Assembly (NCBI GenBank): GCA_003427395.1
Contig: BFEA01000180.1
Coordinates: 1,576,594 to 1,602,472, forward strand
Length of the DNA stretch: 25,879 nucleotides
Direction of reading: 5' to 3'
Source: Chara braunii
Taxonomy: Eukaryota > Streptophyta > Charophyceae > Charales > Characeae
The notes beneath the pieces were generated by a model, which was given only the letters and a program-made list of their open reading frames with translations, was not told where the DNA came from and ran no database searches. Numbering within the stretch: position 1 is the first letter of the stretch; each line of letters begins with the position of its first letter. Positions 1 through 8,212 of this stretch are shown one piece after another. The translations under genes and the position numbers were made by a program.

Positions 1-264
1 GAAATTTGCATGCGTGAAAAAGAGCTAGCGAGGTGTGGGGTCTCTTTTTGAGTTATATGCAGTTAGGTCTGTCTGTGGTGAGGCCTGGTCCAGCTTGGGG
101 TCCGGAAGGAGCTCCTCAAACCGCGCGGGGCTTTGCGAATTCCGTGCTGTTGGGGTAGGCGGTACCAGGGATGGGCTTTCTCCTGCGGCCTCGGCCGGCT
201 CACGGACTACGGTATGAGGGAGAACGAGCGTGACAGGTAGCAGAGGGCTCATTTTTTGTTGGTA
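1..264. other. Left edge, no gene recognised
   Basis: Short open frames exist on both strands here (for example 35-217 on the plus strand), but none carries a recognisable motif, a paralog in the window or a convincing context. I see no tRNA, promoter or repeat I could defend. The stretch just precedes the minisatellite at 265. Confidence 0.5.
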
Positions 265-448
265 TCGGCATCAGTTTCTTCGGCAGTTTTTGTTTTCGGC
301 ATCAACTTTTTCAACGATATTTTCTCGGCATCAGTTTCTTCGGCAATTTTCCTTTCGACATCAACTTTTCCAACGGCGTTTTCGGCTTCGAACTTCCCCG
401 GTACTTTTTTTTCGGTGACCTTTTGGCGGCATTTCCTTGACGACATCC
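265..448 (+). repeat. 30-bp minisatellite, about six copies
   Basis: Degenerate tandem units of about 30 bp begin at 265, 296, 325, 355, 382 and 412, each opening with a form of TCGGCATCA. Units 1/3 and 2/4 are most alike, giving a 60-bp higher-order period. The plus-strand frame across the array stays open (256-687) and reads as a ten-residue periodic Ser/Phe-rich peptide; the minus strand reads as Lys/Glu-rich. I do not think either reading is a proven protein. The later copies are more diverged, as expected of an ageing array. Confidence 0.75.
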
Positions 449-710
449 TTTCGGGCAGCGTCGGGACGTGTGTTCGATTGGAGCCTTGTGGGAGGGGTTG
501 CCGAGTTGCTTGGGTGCGAGGGGCTTGGGGTATTGGAATCTCTTGGTTTTGCAGGTCCGCGTCGGCCCCGCTTGCAACTTCAGCCCACTTGCGACTTCCA
601 AAAGAAGAACCAGGTCAGACTTGTGCTGGGAGGCGTGATATTTTTTGTGTGTTTATTTCAAAGAAAATTCACAAATTAAGAGGGTAAGACAGTTTGTTTG
701 TGGGGTTTGA

Positions 711-1307
711 ATGAGGGTGAAAAACAACCAAAGAGGGGGAAGAAGAGCCGTCAGGGAAAATTGTGTGAGTGGGTCCGCGCGTGGGGAAGAGATAGTGGAC
801 ACTAGGGGGAGAGAGGAAAGGGGGGTTCGAGGGGGCCCAGGGACGCCATCGGTTTGGGATCCGACAGGGCTGGTCCAAAGAGAAAGGGGTTTTCCTAATA
901 TTCTCGACCCGCACGGGTTGTGGACGTCGCCCGTAGGGGACGAAACTCCAACAAGGGAACGAGCTTCTCAAGTGGGAGCTGGGTTTTCTGTTCTCGACCC
1001 TTGCGGGTTGTGGACAACACCTGCACGGGATGCGACTCCTGCGAGGGAGCGGAGTTCTCACGCGGGCGCTGTTCGGGACTTGGGGGCGAGGAGGGTAGTG
1101 CTTCAGGTTCCGGGACAAAGGGTAGAGGGAACTTCAACTGCCGTAGAGAACGAAAGGGGTAGGGGACTGATTCGGGAAGAAGAAAGAAGAGATACGTGGG
1201 ATACCTTGGGCGAGGAATCGGAGGCCGAGTCTTGGGTGGACTGGTGTCTTGCCGATTTCTCGGACTCGGATATCGGGGACTACTGGGACTACGAGAATGA
1301 ATTCTGA
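711..1307 (+). CDS. Hypothetical protein with 30-residue DPxGLW repeats and acidic C-terminus
   Basis: This 198-codon ORF is not recognised as any known family. Its N-terminal third is Arg/Gly-rich. The middle holds a tandem repeat built on the core D-P-x-G-L-W, with two full copies at codons 65 and 95 and a shorter first copy near codon 46. The C-terminus is acidic (SDSDIGDYWDYENEF). The composition suggests an intrinsically disordered protein. It lies upstream of, and in the same orientation as, the C/A/B paralog series and resembles the Arg/Glu-rich linker at 7556-8188, so it may belong to the same element. The ATG at 711 is the first in frame. It could be a chance ORF in GA-rich DNA, but the exact 90-bp period in frame argues for past translation. 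Confidence 0.4.
   Translation: MRVKNNQRGGRRAVRENCVSGSARGEEIVDTRGREERGVRGGPGTPSVWDPTGLVQRERGFPNILDPHGLWTSPVGDETPTRERASQVGAGFSVLDPCGLWTTPARDATPARERSSHAGAVRDLGARRVVLQVPGQRVEGTSTAVENERGRGLIREEERRDTWDTLGEESEAESWVDWCLADFSDSDIGDYWDYENEF
903..1070 (+). repeat. 90-bp direct repeat inside the 711-1307 ORF
   Basis: Copies begin at 903 and 993, exactly 90 bp apart, and keep the reading frame. They encode LDPHGLWTSP and LDPCGLWTTP followed by similar Thr/Arg/Glu-rich tails. The second copy fades near 1070. Confidence 0.75.
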
Positions 1308-1927
1308 AAAAGTCGAAGACTACAAGGTACGTATTTAAAGTGGCCAAACCTAAGAGACTCTCTTGCTAAAGTTCTACTTCCCCACCCTTTTTTTTGTGGA
1401 ACCCCGATTAAATACTCTGATTCCAAGAGAAAAAAAAGTCAGACGATGGCGAAGAGAAAGAAGGGAACGAAGTTAGAAGAGTTCACGATACAAGGAGGAG
1501 AATGGGAGGGAGTAGATAGGCTAGTGATTCTCGATCGGTAGGTGGATAAAAGTCCTGGGACCCGGGTAATTCCACGCTCGAGGTGGGCCGAGTAGGGGCG
1601 TGGTGTCGGATAGGGTAACTTAGGACTAGAAGTCGGTTCGGTGGGGGACATAGGGCACTGGTGTGTGACTTCGGTCCGACTCTGGGGAGGGGGTTGCCAC
1701 CCTTCCTCGGGGATAACCTGTGATCGCGGCTAGTCTCTATGCTTGGAAGTGGGAGGACCTCTCAGCAGGGGAGGACAGGAGGGTAGCTGAGTGAGACGAC
1801 GTTCCTTCTCTAGTCCATTTGATCTTGCTCGGCTCACAGGCACCTTCTCCTTGCAGGGTAGGGGTGGTCTCTCGAGTGACCAAAAGAAAGGGCGACGAAG
1901 GAGATTTTCCTTGATTAGGATGAGCAT
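1308..1927 (+). other. Spacer with possible intron 1327-1856
   Basis: No long plus-strand ORF is present. A strong donor-like sequence (ACAAG|GTACGT, GT at 1327-1328) and a strong acceptor-like sequence (TTCTCCTTGCAG, AG at 1855-1856) could delimit a 530-bp intron just ahead of the 1928 ORF. This is inference from consensus matches only. A small ORF of 31 codons (1446-1541, starting MAKRKKGTKLEEF) is open within it and could instead be a worn N-terminus of another paralog; the match is too weak to assign. Confidence 0.3.
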
Positions 1928-2278
1928 ATGAGCCTAGAGGCGGTTCTGGAAGGGATAAGTGTGAGTAGTTACGGAGGAATCGACGTGTGGTGCTACACCT
2001 TTCGTCTATGGACGGGAGATTTTGACATTGCCATTTACATAGAGGAAGGGCAGGATCAAGGAGAGGATTTCCTTCGTGGATGGGAGGAAGCAGTCGGTTA
2101 CTCTCGCATAGAAAGAGCTGAGCTGAGGGGGTACGGGTTTAGATACTTCTACACTTTGGGGTACCGGACCCACCCTAGGGGCGGGCGACCCGCGCCCGTA
2201 ATTCCGAACGCGTATCTCGACGGATCTGACGGGTGGAGAGTGCTGGTCGGGATCGTAGAGGAGATAGTGGGGGAGTAA
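1928..2278 (+). CDS. Family C paralog 1, unknown function
   Basis: A 116-codon ORF, ATG to TAA, with no family I recognise. It shows a Trp/Tyr-rich first half (VWCYTFRLWTGDFDIAIYI), then EDFLRGWEEAVGYSRIERAEL, then a Gly/Arg/Pro stretch, then a closing AYLDGSDGWRVLVGIVEEI. No signal peptide or membrane segment is evident. It is intact and is followed within 8 bp by a clearly homologous broken copy (2286-2667), which supports the start chosen and shows that this was a real protein-coding sequence. The GG-x-x-V-W core resembles the GG-x-F-V-W core of family A downstream, so C may be a distant or truncated form of A; that link is tentative. Confidence 0.55.
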   Translation: MSLEAVLEGISVSSYGGIDVWCYTFRLWTGDFDIAIYIEEGQDQGEDFLRGWEEAVGYSRIERAELRGYGFRYFYTLGYRTHPRGGRPAPVIPNAYLDGSDGWRVLVGIVEEIVGE

Positions 2279-2285
2279 GGGGCCT

Positions 2286-2667
2286 ATAAGCCTAGGAGTT
2301 CTCGATGTTGAGCCGGCAGGCATTAACGTGGGTAGTCGTGGGGGTGTGAACGTATGGTGTTACAACTTTTATCTATGGACCGGAGATTTTGATATAGCAC
2401 TCTATGTGGAAGAAGGGGCGGATCGAGGGGAAGACTTCCTTGATAGCTGGGAAGAGGCGGTTGGTCATGCTCAACTAGAGAGGGAACTTTAGGAAATTAT
2501 GGGATTCGGTATTTTTATACGCTGGGTTGCCGGACCTCCGACGAGGAGAGCGAGCTGCCCCAACGATACCGGAGGCCTACCTCGACGGGTCGGACGGTTG
2601 GAAGGTGTTAATAGGGATTATTGAGGAGGTGGTCCAAAGCCAGGGAGGGGCATGGTCAGGATTGTAA
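2286..2667 (+). pseudogene. Family C paralog 2, broken
   Basis: This is a tandem copy of the 1928-2278 ORF. The former start aligns with ATA at 2286-2288 (ATG in copy 1, followed by the same AGCCTAG). The conserved stretch VWCYNFYLWTGDFDIALYV, the EDFLDSWEEAVGH segment and the closing AYLDGSDGWKVLIGI are all readable, but in different frames: there is a small deletion near the start and a second near 2485, the latter creating a TAG in the original frame. The remnant runs into the start of the A1 ORF (2652). Loss of the start codon plus two frameshifts makes it non-functional. Confidence 0.6.
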
Positions 2668-3390
2668 ATGCAATTGGCGACGGTAGGGTCCAAATCGAGA
2701 GGGGCGAAAAAGGAGAGAGAGTGCTTCAACGTCCCTTTGGACCATCGTACAAAGAGGTACTTAGCCGGACGCGAAAGATGTGTGGAGCTCGAAAAGGGAG
2801 TTTTTCTCTGGGCACGGTTCGCCGTAGGAATTTGGGAGGGGGATCAGTGGACTAAGAATAGACCTAGGAACGGGGGAAAGGCCCGACAGGCAGCGGTTCG
2901 CGCTGATGGCACGGTCTACTTGAGTCAAGAAGTTTGGGTAGAATATGTCACTCACTGGGCATTAGGGTGGTATCGGGCTGACCATTGGGAGGCGCGAGTA
3001 GGGCCTATTCTAAAACAGATTTTTGAGGAAGTGCCCCTTCGGCGCCGTCTGCCGATCCACTTGCGGGTAACTTGCGCTCGGGACGAGGAGTACCCTCGCG
3101 CTACAGGGTGTGTCCGAGCCATCTTCCCATCCTTCGTCTTCCGGACGGTGTGTGGGGAAGGGGCCGCGTACGAGAAGGTCGTGAAGTCTATAAGGCGGGA
3201 GAGAAGGAGAGGATTGTCCTTTCGTTCACTTCATTGGTACTCCTCCTATTGTGTGGATAACCTAGTGCCATACAGGGTTAGGGCCGACCGGATCCGAAAG
3301 AGGATCTCTTTGGAATCAGAGAGAGACCGTGAAGGCGGGAGGGACTACTGTTACCAAAAGGTGTTTGGAATCCGCCAAAAGGTATTTTAG
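2652..3390 (+). pseudogene. Family A paralog 1, unknown function, one frameshift
   Basis: The N-terminus reads in one frame from ATG 2652 (MVRIVNAIGDGRVQIERGEK), matching the MVRF/MVLF starts of the other A members. The body reads in another frame (ELEKGVFLWARF near 2800 to the TAG at 3388), so a frameshift lies around 2750-2785. The body contains the family core G-x-F-[LV]-W, a variable middle, then FPSFVFRTV, an E-K-V-V segment and the signature FRSLHWYSSYCVDNLVPYR near 3220-3280. Total length would be about 240 residues. It is Arg-rich and basic with no signal peptide. I do not recognise the fold or a function; an ATG further in (2668) gives an uninterrupted 240-codon ORF, which is the alternative model. 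Confidence 0.55.
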
Positions 3391-3395
3391 CATGA

Positions 3396-4058
3396 ATGGT
3401 TCTTTTTGAGAAGGACCTTGGTCAGTTTGTCGAATCCCCTTTAGACGAGCGAGGAGTTCGTAGCTTGGTTCCGAGCAACGGGGAAGTCCCCGATTGGAGG
3501 AGATTGGAAGGTGGAGAAATCACGGTTGGCGGAAATTTCGTGTGGGTAGAGTCGGAAGAGGTAAGGGGTAGAGCGACCGGGGTGCATCTCAAAGTCACTG
3601 TGATAATCTTCGTCGAACCAGCCGCTTGGGCAAAGGTCATAGTACCCCTGGTCTTAGGCCAAGGGGGTGGGCTGGATCTATTGCTCCAAGAAGTAAGAGA
3701 AGTGAGGAGGAGGTGGATAGCTAGGACCCGGAGGGAATTTAGCTTTGTGGCGATAGAGGTAGAGAGGTTCGCTCGGGCAAGTGAGCTCTCGAGGGCAAGT
3801 TATTCGGTGACCACAAGGGCCCCGGGCTTTGTGTTCTTAAGCTCAGACGAGGATAAGGTAGTAAAGCTCCTGGAAAGAGGAAGAAGTGTAGGCCTACCCT
3901 TTAGGGCCCTGTGGATACTTTACACTCACTGTGTCGACCAGGGGATCCCTCCGCGAGGGAAACTCTGGGGTATTTGTAGAAGGCTTGGGTCTCTGGAGAA
4001 GTCTATCACGCTCTCGCCTAAGGAGATTGGAAGGTGGAGAAATCACGCTCTCGCCTAA
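3396..4058 (+). CDS. Family A paralog 2, unknown function
   Basis: A 220-codon ORF starting MVLFEKDLGQFVESPL, 5 bp after the A1 stop. It has the A-family layout: about 40 N-terminal residues, LEGGEITVGGNFVWVESEE, a hydrophobic segment (VTVIIFVEPAAWAKVIVPLV), PGFVFLSSDEDKVVKLLERG, and the signature FRALWILYTHCVDQGIPPR. The last 30 or so codons run into a 37-bp tandem repeat (4007-4080) and so are probably not the original C-terminus; in A3 the same signature is followed by about 50 more residues. Most of the ORF (3497-3963) is duplicated 560 bp downstream. No known domain is recognised. Confidence 0.55.
   Translation: MVLFEKDLGQFVESPLDERGVRSLVPSNGEVPDWRRLEGGEITVGGNFVWVESEEVRGRATGVHLKVTVIIFVEPAAWAKVIVPLVLGQGGGLDLLLQEVREVRRRWIARTRREFSFVAIEVERFARASELSRASYSVTTRAPGFVFLSSDEDKVVKLLERGRSVGLPFRALWILYTHCVDQGIPPRGKLWGICRRLGSLEKSITLSPKEIGRWRNHALA
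3497..3963 (+). repeat. Segmental direct repeat, copy 1 of 2 (467 bp)
   Basis: This segment matches 4057-4523 at a constant offset of 560 bp. By hand I count 14 mismatches and no gaps, about 97% identity; 12 of the 14 differences are transitions. The duplication is therefore much younger than the divergence among the A-family paralogs. Confidence 0.9.
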
Positions 4059-4080
4059 GGAGATTGGAAGGTGGAGAAAT
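4007..4080 (+). repeat. 37-bp perfect tandem repeat
   Basis: Two identical 37-bp units, 4007-4043 and 4044-4080, lie at the left junction of the second 467-bp copy. Part of the unit (AGGAGATTGGAAGGTGGAGA) is itself the left end of the 467-bp repeat, so that 20-mer occurs three times. This looks like slippage or unequal exchange at the duplication breakpoint. Confidence 0.9.
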
Positions 4081-4534
4081 CACGATTGGCGGAAATTTTG
4101 TGTGGGTAGAGTCGGAAGAGGTAAGGGGTAGACCGACTGGGGTGCATCTCAAAGTCACTGCGATAATCTTCGTCGAACCAGCCGCTTGGGCAAAGGTCAT
4201 AGTACCCCTGGTCTTAGGCCAAGGGGGTGGGCTGGATCTATTACTCCAAGAAGTAAGAGAAGTGAGGAGGAGGTGGATAGTTAGGACCCGGAGGGAATTT
4301 AGCTTTGTGGCGACAGAGGCAGAGAGGTTCGCTCGGGCAAGTGAGCTCTCGAGGGCAAGTTATCCAGTGACCACAAGGGCCCTGGGCTTTGTGTTCTTAA
4401 GCTCAGACGAGGATAAGGTAGTAAAGCTCCTGGAAAGAGGAAGAAGTTTAGGCCTACCCTTTAGGGCCCTGTGGATACTTTACACTCACTGTGTCGACCA
4501 GGGGATCCCTCCACGAGGGAAACAACCATGGTAG
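4057..4534 (+). pseudogene. Family A paralog 2 duplicate, lacks its own N-terminus
   Basis: This is the second copy of the 467-bp duplication. The frame is open from 4034 to TAG at 4532-4534 and encodes the A-family core, hydrophobic segment and CVDQGIPPR signature with a few substitutions relative to 3396-4058. It has no equivalent of the MVLF N-terminal 35 residues; its apparent ATG at 4034 lies inside the 37-bp repeat and is not ancestral. The stop is immediately followed by the ATG of the next paralog (TAGATG at 4532-4537), in the same frame, as if the two were once fused or adjacent modules. Confidence 0.6.
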
Positions 4535-5274
4535 ATGGTAAGGTTCACGCTCAGTAACAACGGAGTGGTAGAAACAATAGAAGCCGGTGAAGGGAGCCAG
4601 GTCTTGATTCCTGGGGACCCTCGTGTGACCCCTTACTGGATGAGTGTTGAGAAGGGAGAGAGGACATCGGAGAAGGCGCCTACGTGTGGATCCGGGCTCG
4701 CCGACTCACCTGGAAGGAAGGAGTAGAAAGGGGGGGACCGCCGCACCTAGGACGGTTCCTCGAGGTTCAGGCTACGGGATTCCTAGACCAGGACTCGTGG
4801 ACCAAGGTTTGGAGGGGTTTAGTGACCGCCTTGGAGGCCCATGCAGGGTACCTTGGGTCTGCGAGGAAGGTAGCGAACAACTTGGTTCTGACTGACTACG
4901 AGGAGGGGACGTTCGAATCGTGGACGGAGGTGTCCTTCGCCGAGCCAGGCGAAGTCCCTCGCGCCTCCAAGGTTCTCCACACGAATTTCCCTGACTTTTT
5001 GGCACGATCACTCCTACGGGACCCGGAGGAGAGAGTGGTAGAGGTACTTCGGTCCGCGCAGCGGTCCGGGGTTCGGACACGAGGGTTATTCTGGCTCTAC
5101 ACCCGATGTGTTGATGTCGGGATTCCCCCTAGGAGAGAGTTAGCGGCCACGTTCGCAAAGTTGAGGGAGTTTGAGGAGGAGAGAGAGCACGTTGCTGACG
5201 TCCCATACGCCCGTCTCTTCGGAGAGGAGAAAGTGACTAACCGGAGGGGGTACGAGCCTAGGACGAGGGGATGA
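4535..5274 (+). pseudogene. Family A paralog 3, one frameshift
   Basis: The N-terminus (MVRFTLSNNGVVETIEAGEG, then PYWMSVEKGE) is in one frame and the rest (EGAYVWIRARRLTWKEG onward) in another, so a frameshift lies near 4655-4665. The body continues to TGA at 5272 with the A-family landmarks: a G-x-Y-V-W core, FPDFLARSL, E-E-R-V-V-E-V-L, and the signature GLFWLYTRCVDVGIPPR near 5083-5133. A charged C-terminal tail of about 45 residues follows, showing what a full-length A member looks like (about 240 residues). Its TGA overlaps the ATG of the B1 ORF by sharing TG (ATGA at 5271-5274). Function unknown. Confidence 0.6.
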
Positions 5275-6200
5275 TAAGAAGGATCCCGGGAACCCCTTGG
5301 GCCTCGGTGGAACCTATAGAAGAGAGAGGAGAGATTTCCCACGCCACATTGCCTAGAGCAAGACTGGATGGTCCCCCTCGAACCGCTCGAAGGGAGGTAT
5401 CCGAAACCCGCCAGGGAAAGGCGTTTGTCCGACTATCGGAGAGTAGCGAAAAGGGCCTAGTGATCGGAGAAGCAAGATCTTCCTTTCGAGGGAAGGGCTC
5501 CTCGAAGTAATCCATAATTTGAAGTTGGGGGAAGTCCCTCTCTTAGACGCACGAGCAGTTAGAGATCGTCTAGAGAAGCTAGTAGAGGAGGTGACGCCCC
5601 TAGAGAAATACCAAAGGGTATATCGAGTGACATACGCGGGTTGGGAAGAGGTGCCGCTAATTGTCACCAGCGACCCTGTGGGGGTCTCCCGTTTCATCCT
5701 CGAAAGGATCTACCCCTCCGAAGCAGTCAAGAGGGCGGTGGAGCGTACGATCTCGATCATGAGTCAATTTCGGTTCACGGAATCGGACTTGCACGCCCTG
5801 TTATCGTGGTGCTTTCGGAACCCGTCCCAGGACGATTGGTCGTCGTTAAAAGGCTTGGGCTATGCCTTCGAAGGCTGGGGCCAACACGTGAGGGTGTCGA
5901 CCATTTCGTGGAGATACTTAGGGAGAATCTGTGAAGCGGGGTTGGAAGGATTAGACCCCTCGGATCTCATCCGGATCGCGATTGCGTGCCGCCGGAGGAA
6001 CCTGAGGCATCAGCGAGCCGGACAACGGAGAGCTGGTGGGCCTAGAGAGGGTGAGGACGGAATTGCATAGGATCCTTACCCTTTGCTGGGAAGAAAAGAG
6101 AAGAGCAAGCCCAGGGTTGCTACACAAGATCAAATTGCTTGAGACCACGGTCAGGATCTTCGACGAATTGAAGGAGGAGCTGCTCGCAGGAGGGAGATAG
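5271..6200 (+). pseudogene. Family B paralog 1, frameshifted
   Basis: It starts MIRRIPGTPWASVEP at 5271, overlapping the A3 stop. Around 5468-5476 the frame changes; the homologous reading then continues as KIFLSREGLLEVIHNLKLGE, which aligns residue for residue with KIFLSRYDRLVFATKLAEGK of paralog B2. This frame runs to TAG at 6068, including a helical stretch ending near GRICEAGLEGLDPSDLIRIA, which again matches B2. A better C-terminal reading appears in another frame from 6021 to TAG 6198 (ELVGLERVRTELHRIL and later LLETTVRIFDELKEELLAGG), a probable coiled coil, so a second frameshift near 6020 is likely. Intact length would be about 290-310 residues. No known domain is recognised. Confidence 0.55.
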
Positions 6201-6202
6201 GC

Positions 6203-6631
6203 ATGAGAGCTACTTTCACCTCTAATTCGATAACTTGGGAATTAGAGACCCGTGATGACGACCCCGAGGTCGAGGTAGAGGGAGGTGCGGAACTAGCCCC
6301 GGGTCTTAGAGAGAACCAGGCGGTTCGGGCCAAGAAGGAATTCCTTGTCGAAGTTCGACGATTAGTCTTGTGGAAGAGGAGGTCTTGGACCACTTTAGCG
6401 AGGTTCTCAATTTTTGTCAGTGAAGCAAGAGGGGTATGATTCTCGAGGACGTGGAGAGAACCCTTGTTAGAGGTCGAGAGGCAATTCGAAGAGGATGCTA
6501 GGTGGCTAGGAACTCCATTCGAAGCCTGGTTGTACCTGGTTGAGGCCCGGTTCTGGGATAGGACGGGAGAGTACGAAAGAGCCTTAGAACAAACGATACG
6601 CGACCAAGACGAGGACGCGCGGGAGAGGTAG
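6203..6631 (+). pseudogene. Family A paralog 4, short, in-frame TGA
   Basis: ATG at 6203 follows the B1 tail stop by 2 bp. The first 26 residues (MRATFTSNSITWELETRDDD) resemble the MVRFTLSNNGVVETIE start of A3. The frame is interrupted by TGA at 6437-6439 and continues in frame to TAG 6629 with a segment (GTPFEAWLYLVEARFWDR) that I align with the A signature GLPFRALWILYTHCVDQG. At about 142 codons it lacks much of the A middle region. Assignment to family A is the least secure of the set. Confidence 0.4.
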
Positions 6632-6697
6632 GAGGACTCTTGGCGGAAGCGGCCGAGAGATTGTCCAGGGTGGGATATGGCGTAGGATACGCGATCA

Positions 6698-7555
6698 ATG
6701 ATTAGATACGACAGGGGGAACCCTGTCGGGTCCTTAGAGCGAGCTTGGAAGTCCGGGGGTAGATATGGCGTGACTCTCCCCAAAATTAGAGAAGAAGGAG
6801 AGACTGTTACAGAGTTTTTTTAGATCTATGGGCAGGAGACGATTGTTCGTTTCTCGGTGGTTTCCAGAGAAGGAATCCACACGTGGAAAGCCAAAATCTT
6901 CCTGTCTCGCTACGATAGACTGGTTTTCGCAACCAAATTAGCGGAAGGTAAGGACCCTCTGGGTATCGCCCGAAGAGCCTTGGAACGGCTTAGGAGGTTG
7001 AGAAGGGGGCCCGCGTTAGGATGCGCGCTCGATAGGGTTGAGTACCGAGGGAGGTTAGAGATCCCGTGAGCAGCCCACGAACGAACCTGTGAGATCCCTG
7101 CTTGGGCCTACCGACTGCTCTACCCCGACGACGCAGCAGGACGGAGGGTCCTAAATAGAGGGCGAGTAATTGAAAAGTTCCCCCTAGGTGAGAAAAAGGG
7201 ACATGAGCTGTTCACCCAATGTTGGGAATCGTAGGAGCATACGGAGTTTGAGTGGTGGGCATTAGTCGGGGAATTTATCAAGCCTCTGTTTAGCGGACAT
7301 GCCGGAGAAGTGGATAGAGAGCTGATCAGGCGGTGTTCTCGGGAAGGGATTAGGGGCGTTTCCGATTTGGAGATTGCCAACCTAGCACTAGCTGCTTACG
7401 AAGAGAAACGGGTGCGAGATTCTTGGTGGACGGTAACTAGCGAAGAATCGGCAAGTGATAGCGGACAACGGGAGTCAAGTGAAGAAGAAGGGGGATTTGA
7501 AGAAAGTAACGAAGCGAAAGGACAGGGAAGTGACACTAGCAAGGAGAGCGACTAG
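6698..7555 (+). pseudogene. Family B paralog 2, three in-frame stops
   Basis: A single frame runs 286 codons from ATG 6698 (MIRYDRGNPVGSLERAW) to TAG 7553, broken by TAG 6821, TGA 7067 and TAG 7232 but with no frameshift. It matches B1 at its MIR start, at KIFLSRYDRLVFATKLAEGK and at the C-terminal helical stretch (RRCSREGIRGVSDLEIANLA). The last 50 residues are Ser/Glu/Gly-rich and acidic (SASDSGQRESSEEEGG), like the tail of the 711-1307 ORF. Each stop is one C-to-T change from CAG or CGA. Function unknown; the length suggests the full B protein is about 285 residues. Confidence 0.6.
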
Positions 7556-8188
7556 AGATTGGCGATAGGGTGCATGGAGAGCGAGGTGGAGCGCGGACTC
7601 GCCCGACCACCTGAGATCACTGACATGGGGCGAGCCGAGGAAGATACCGAATTGGGGGCGAGGTTAAGCAAGTCAACCGAGGGAGTGACCGAGGGGATGG
7701 AAGTTATGGGTAGGGCCATAAGGCGTCCAGAGGCATCTCTCGGAGAGAGAACTGCAGGACAAAGAGCGAGTACCGAGGAGCGGTTGCACCGGGAAGTGGA
7801 ACCGTGGATACCAGTAAAAGAAAGGACGGCAGAAACCTCGAAGAGCTTCCCTGTGGAGACCCGATGGGCGGGTCACGTAGACACGGAAGAGAGAGCCGGC
7901 GAGGGGCAAGAATTCCCGCGTGATAGGACTGGGTGATGGGCTCCTAGGACGGGCGAAGAAGGGAGCCTAAGGAGGAGAGAACTGGGAGACGAGCGACCAA
8001 CAGAAATTGGGGGAGGGCCACGAAGGTGGGCTGAGAGAGAGATCGATTCCGTGTGGATACCAGAAGAAGCGGTGGGGAGAAATGTGGGGGGATTGAGAGA
8101 CGTCTGGAGGGGTTTTAGAGGCCAAGAACCCGAACGTTGGGAACACGAAGACCCGAGTGAAAGAAGCCGCCGTGTGGAGGAACCATAG
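7556..8188 (+). pseudogene. Arg/Glu-rich linker reading frame, in frame with B2 and Gag
   Basis: The frame of B2 stays open past its TAG (7553) to TGA 7934 and then to TAG 8186, giving about 210 codons of low-complexity sequence dominated by Arg, Glu, Gly and Thr. Two spaced WIP motifs are visible (PWIPVKERTAE and SVWIPEEAVG). It looks disordered and has no recognisable domain. It continues in frame through GPPRARPR into the Gag start at 8213, which is why I read it as a linker of a formerly longer polyprotein rather than a separate gene. The alternative is a chance open frame in A/G-rich DNA. Confidence 0.4.
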
Positions 8189-8212
8189 GGGCCTCCGAGG
8201 GCTCGGCCGCGG

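Noticed and set aside
669-1347. Long minus-strand proline/serine-rich ORFs
   Set aside because: They mirror the plus-strand repeat ORF at 711-1307; the composition is what the complement of GA-rich DNA gives, and no motif is present.
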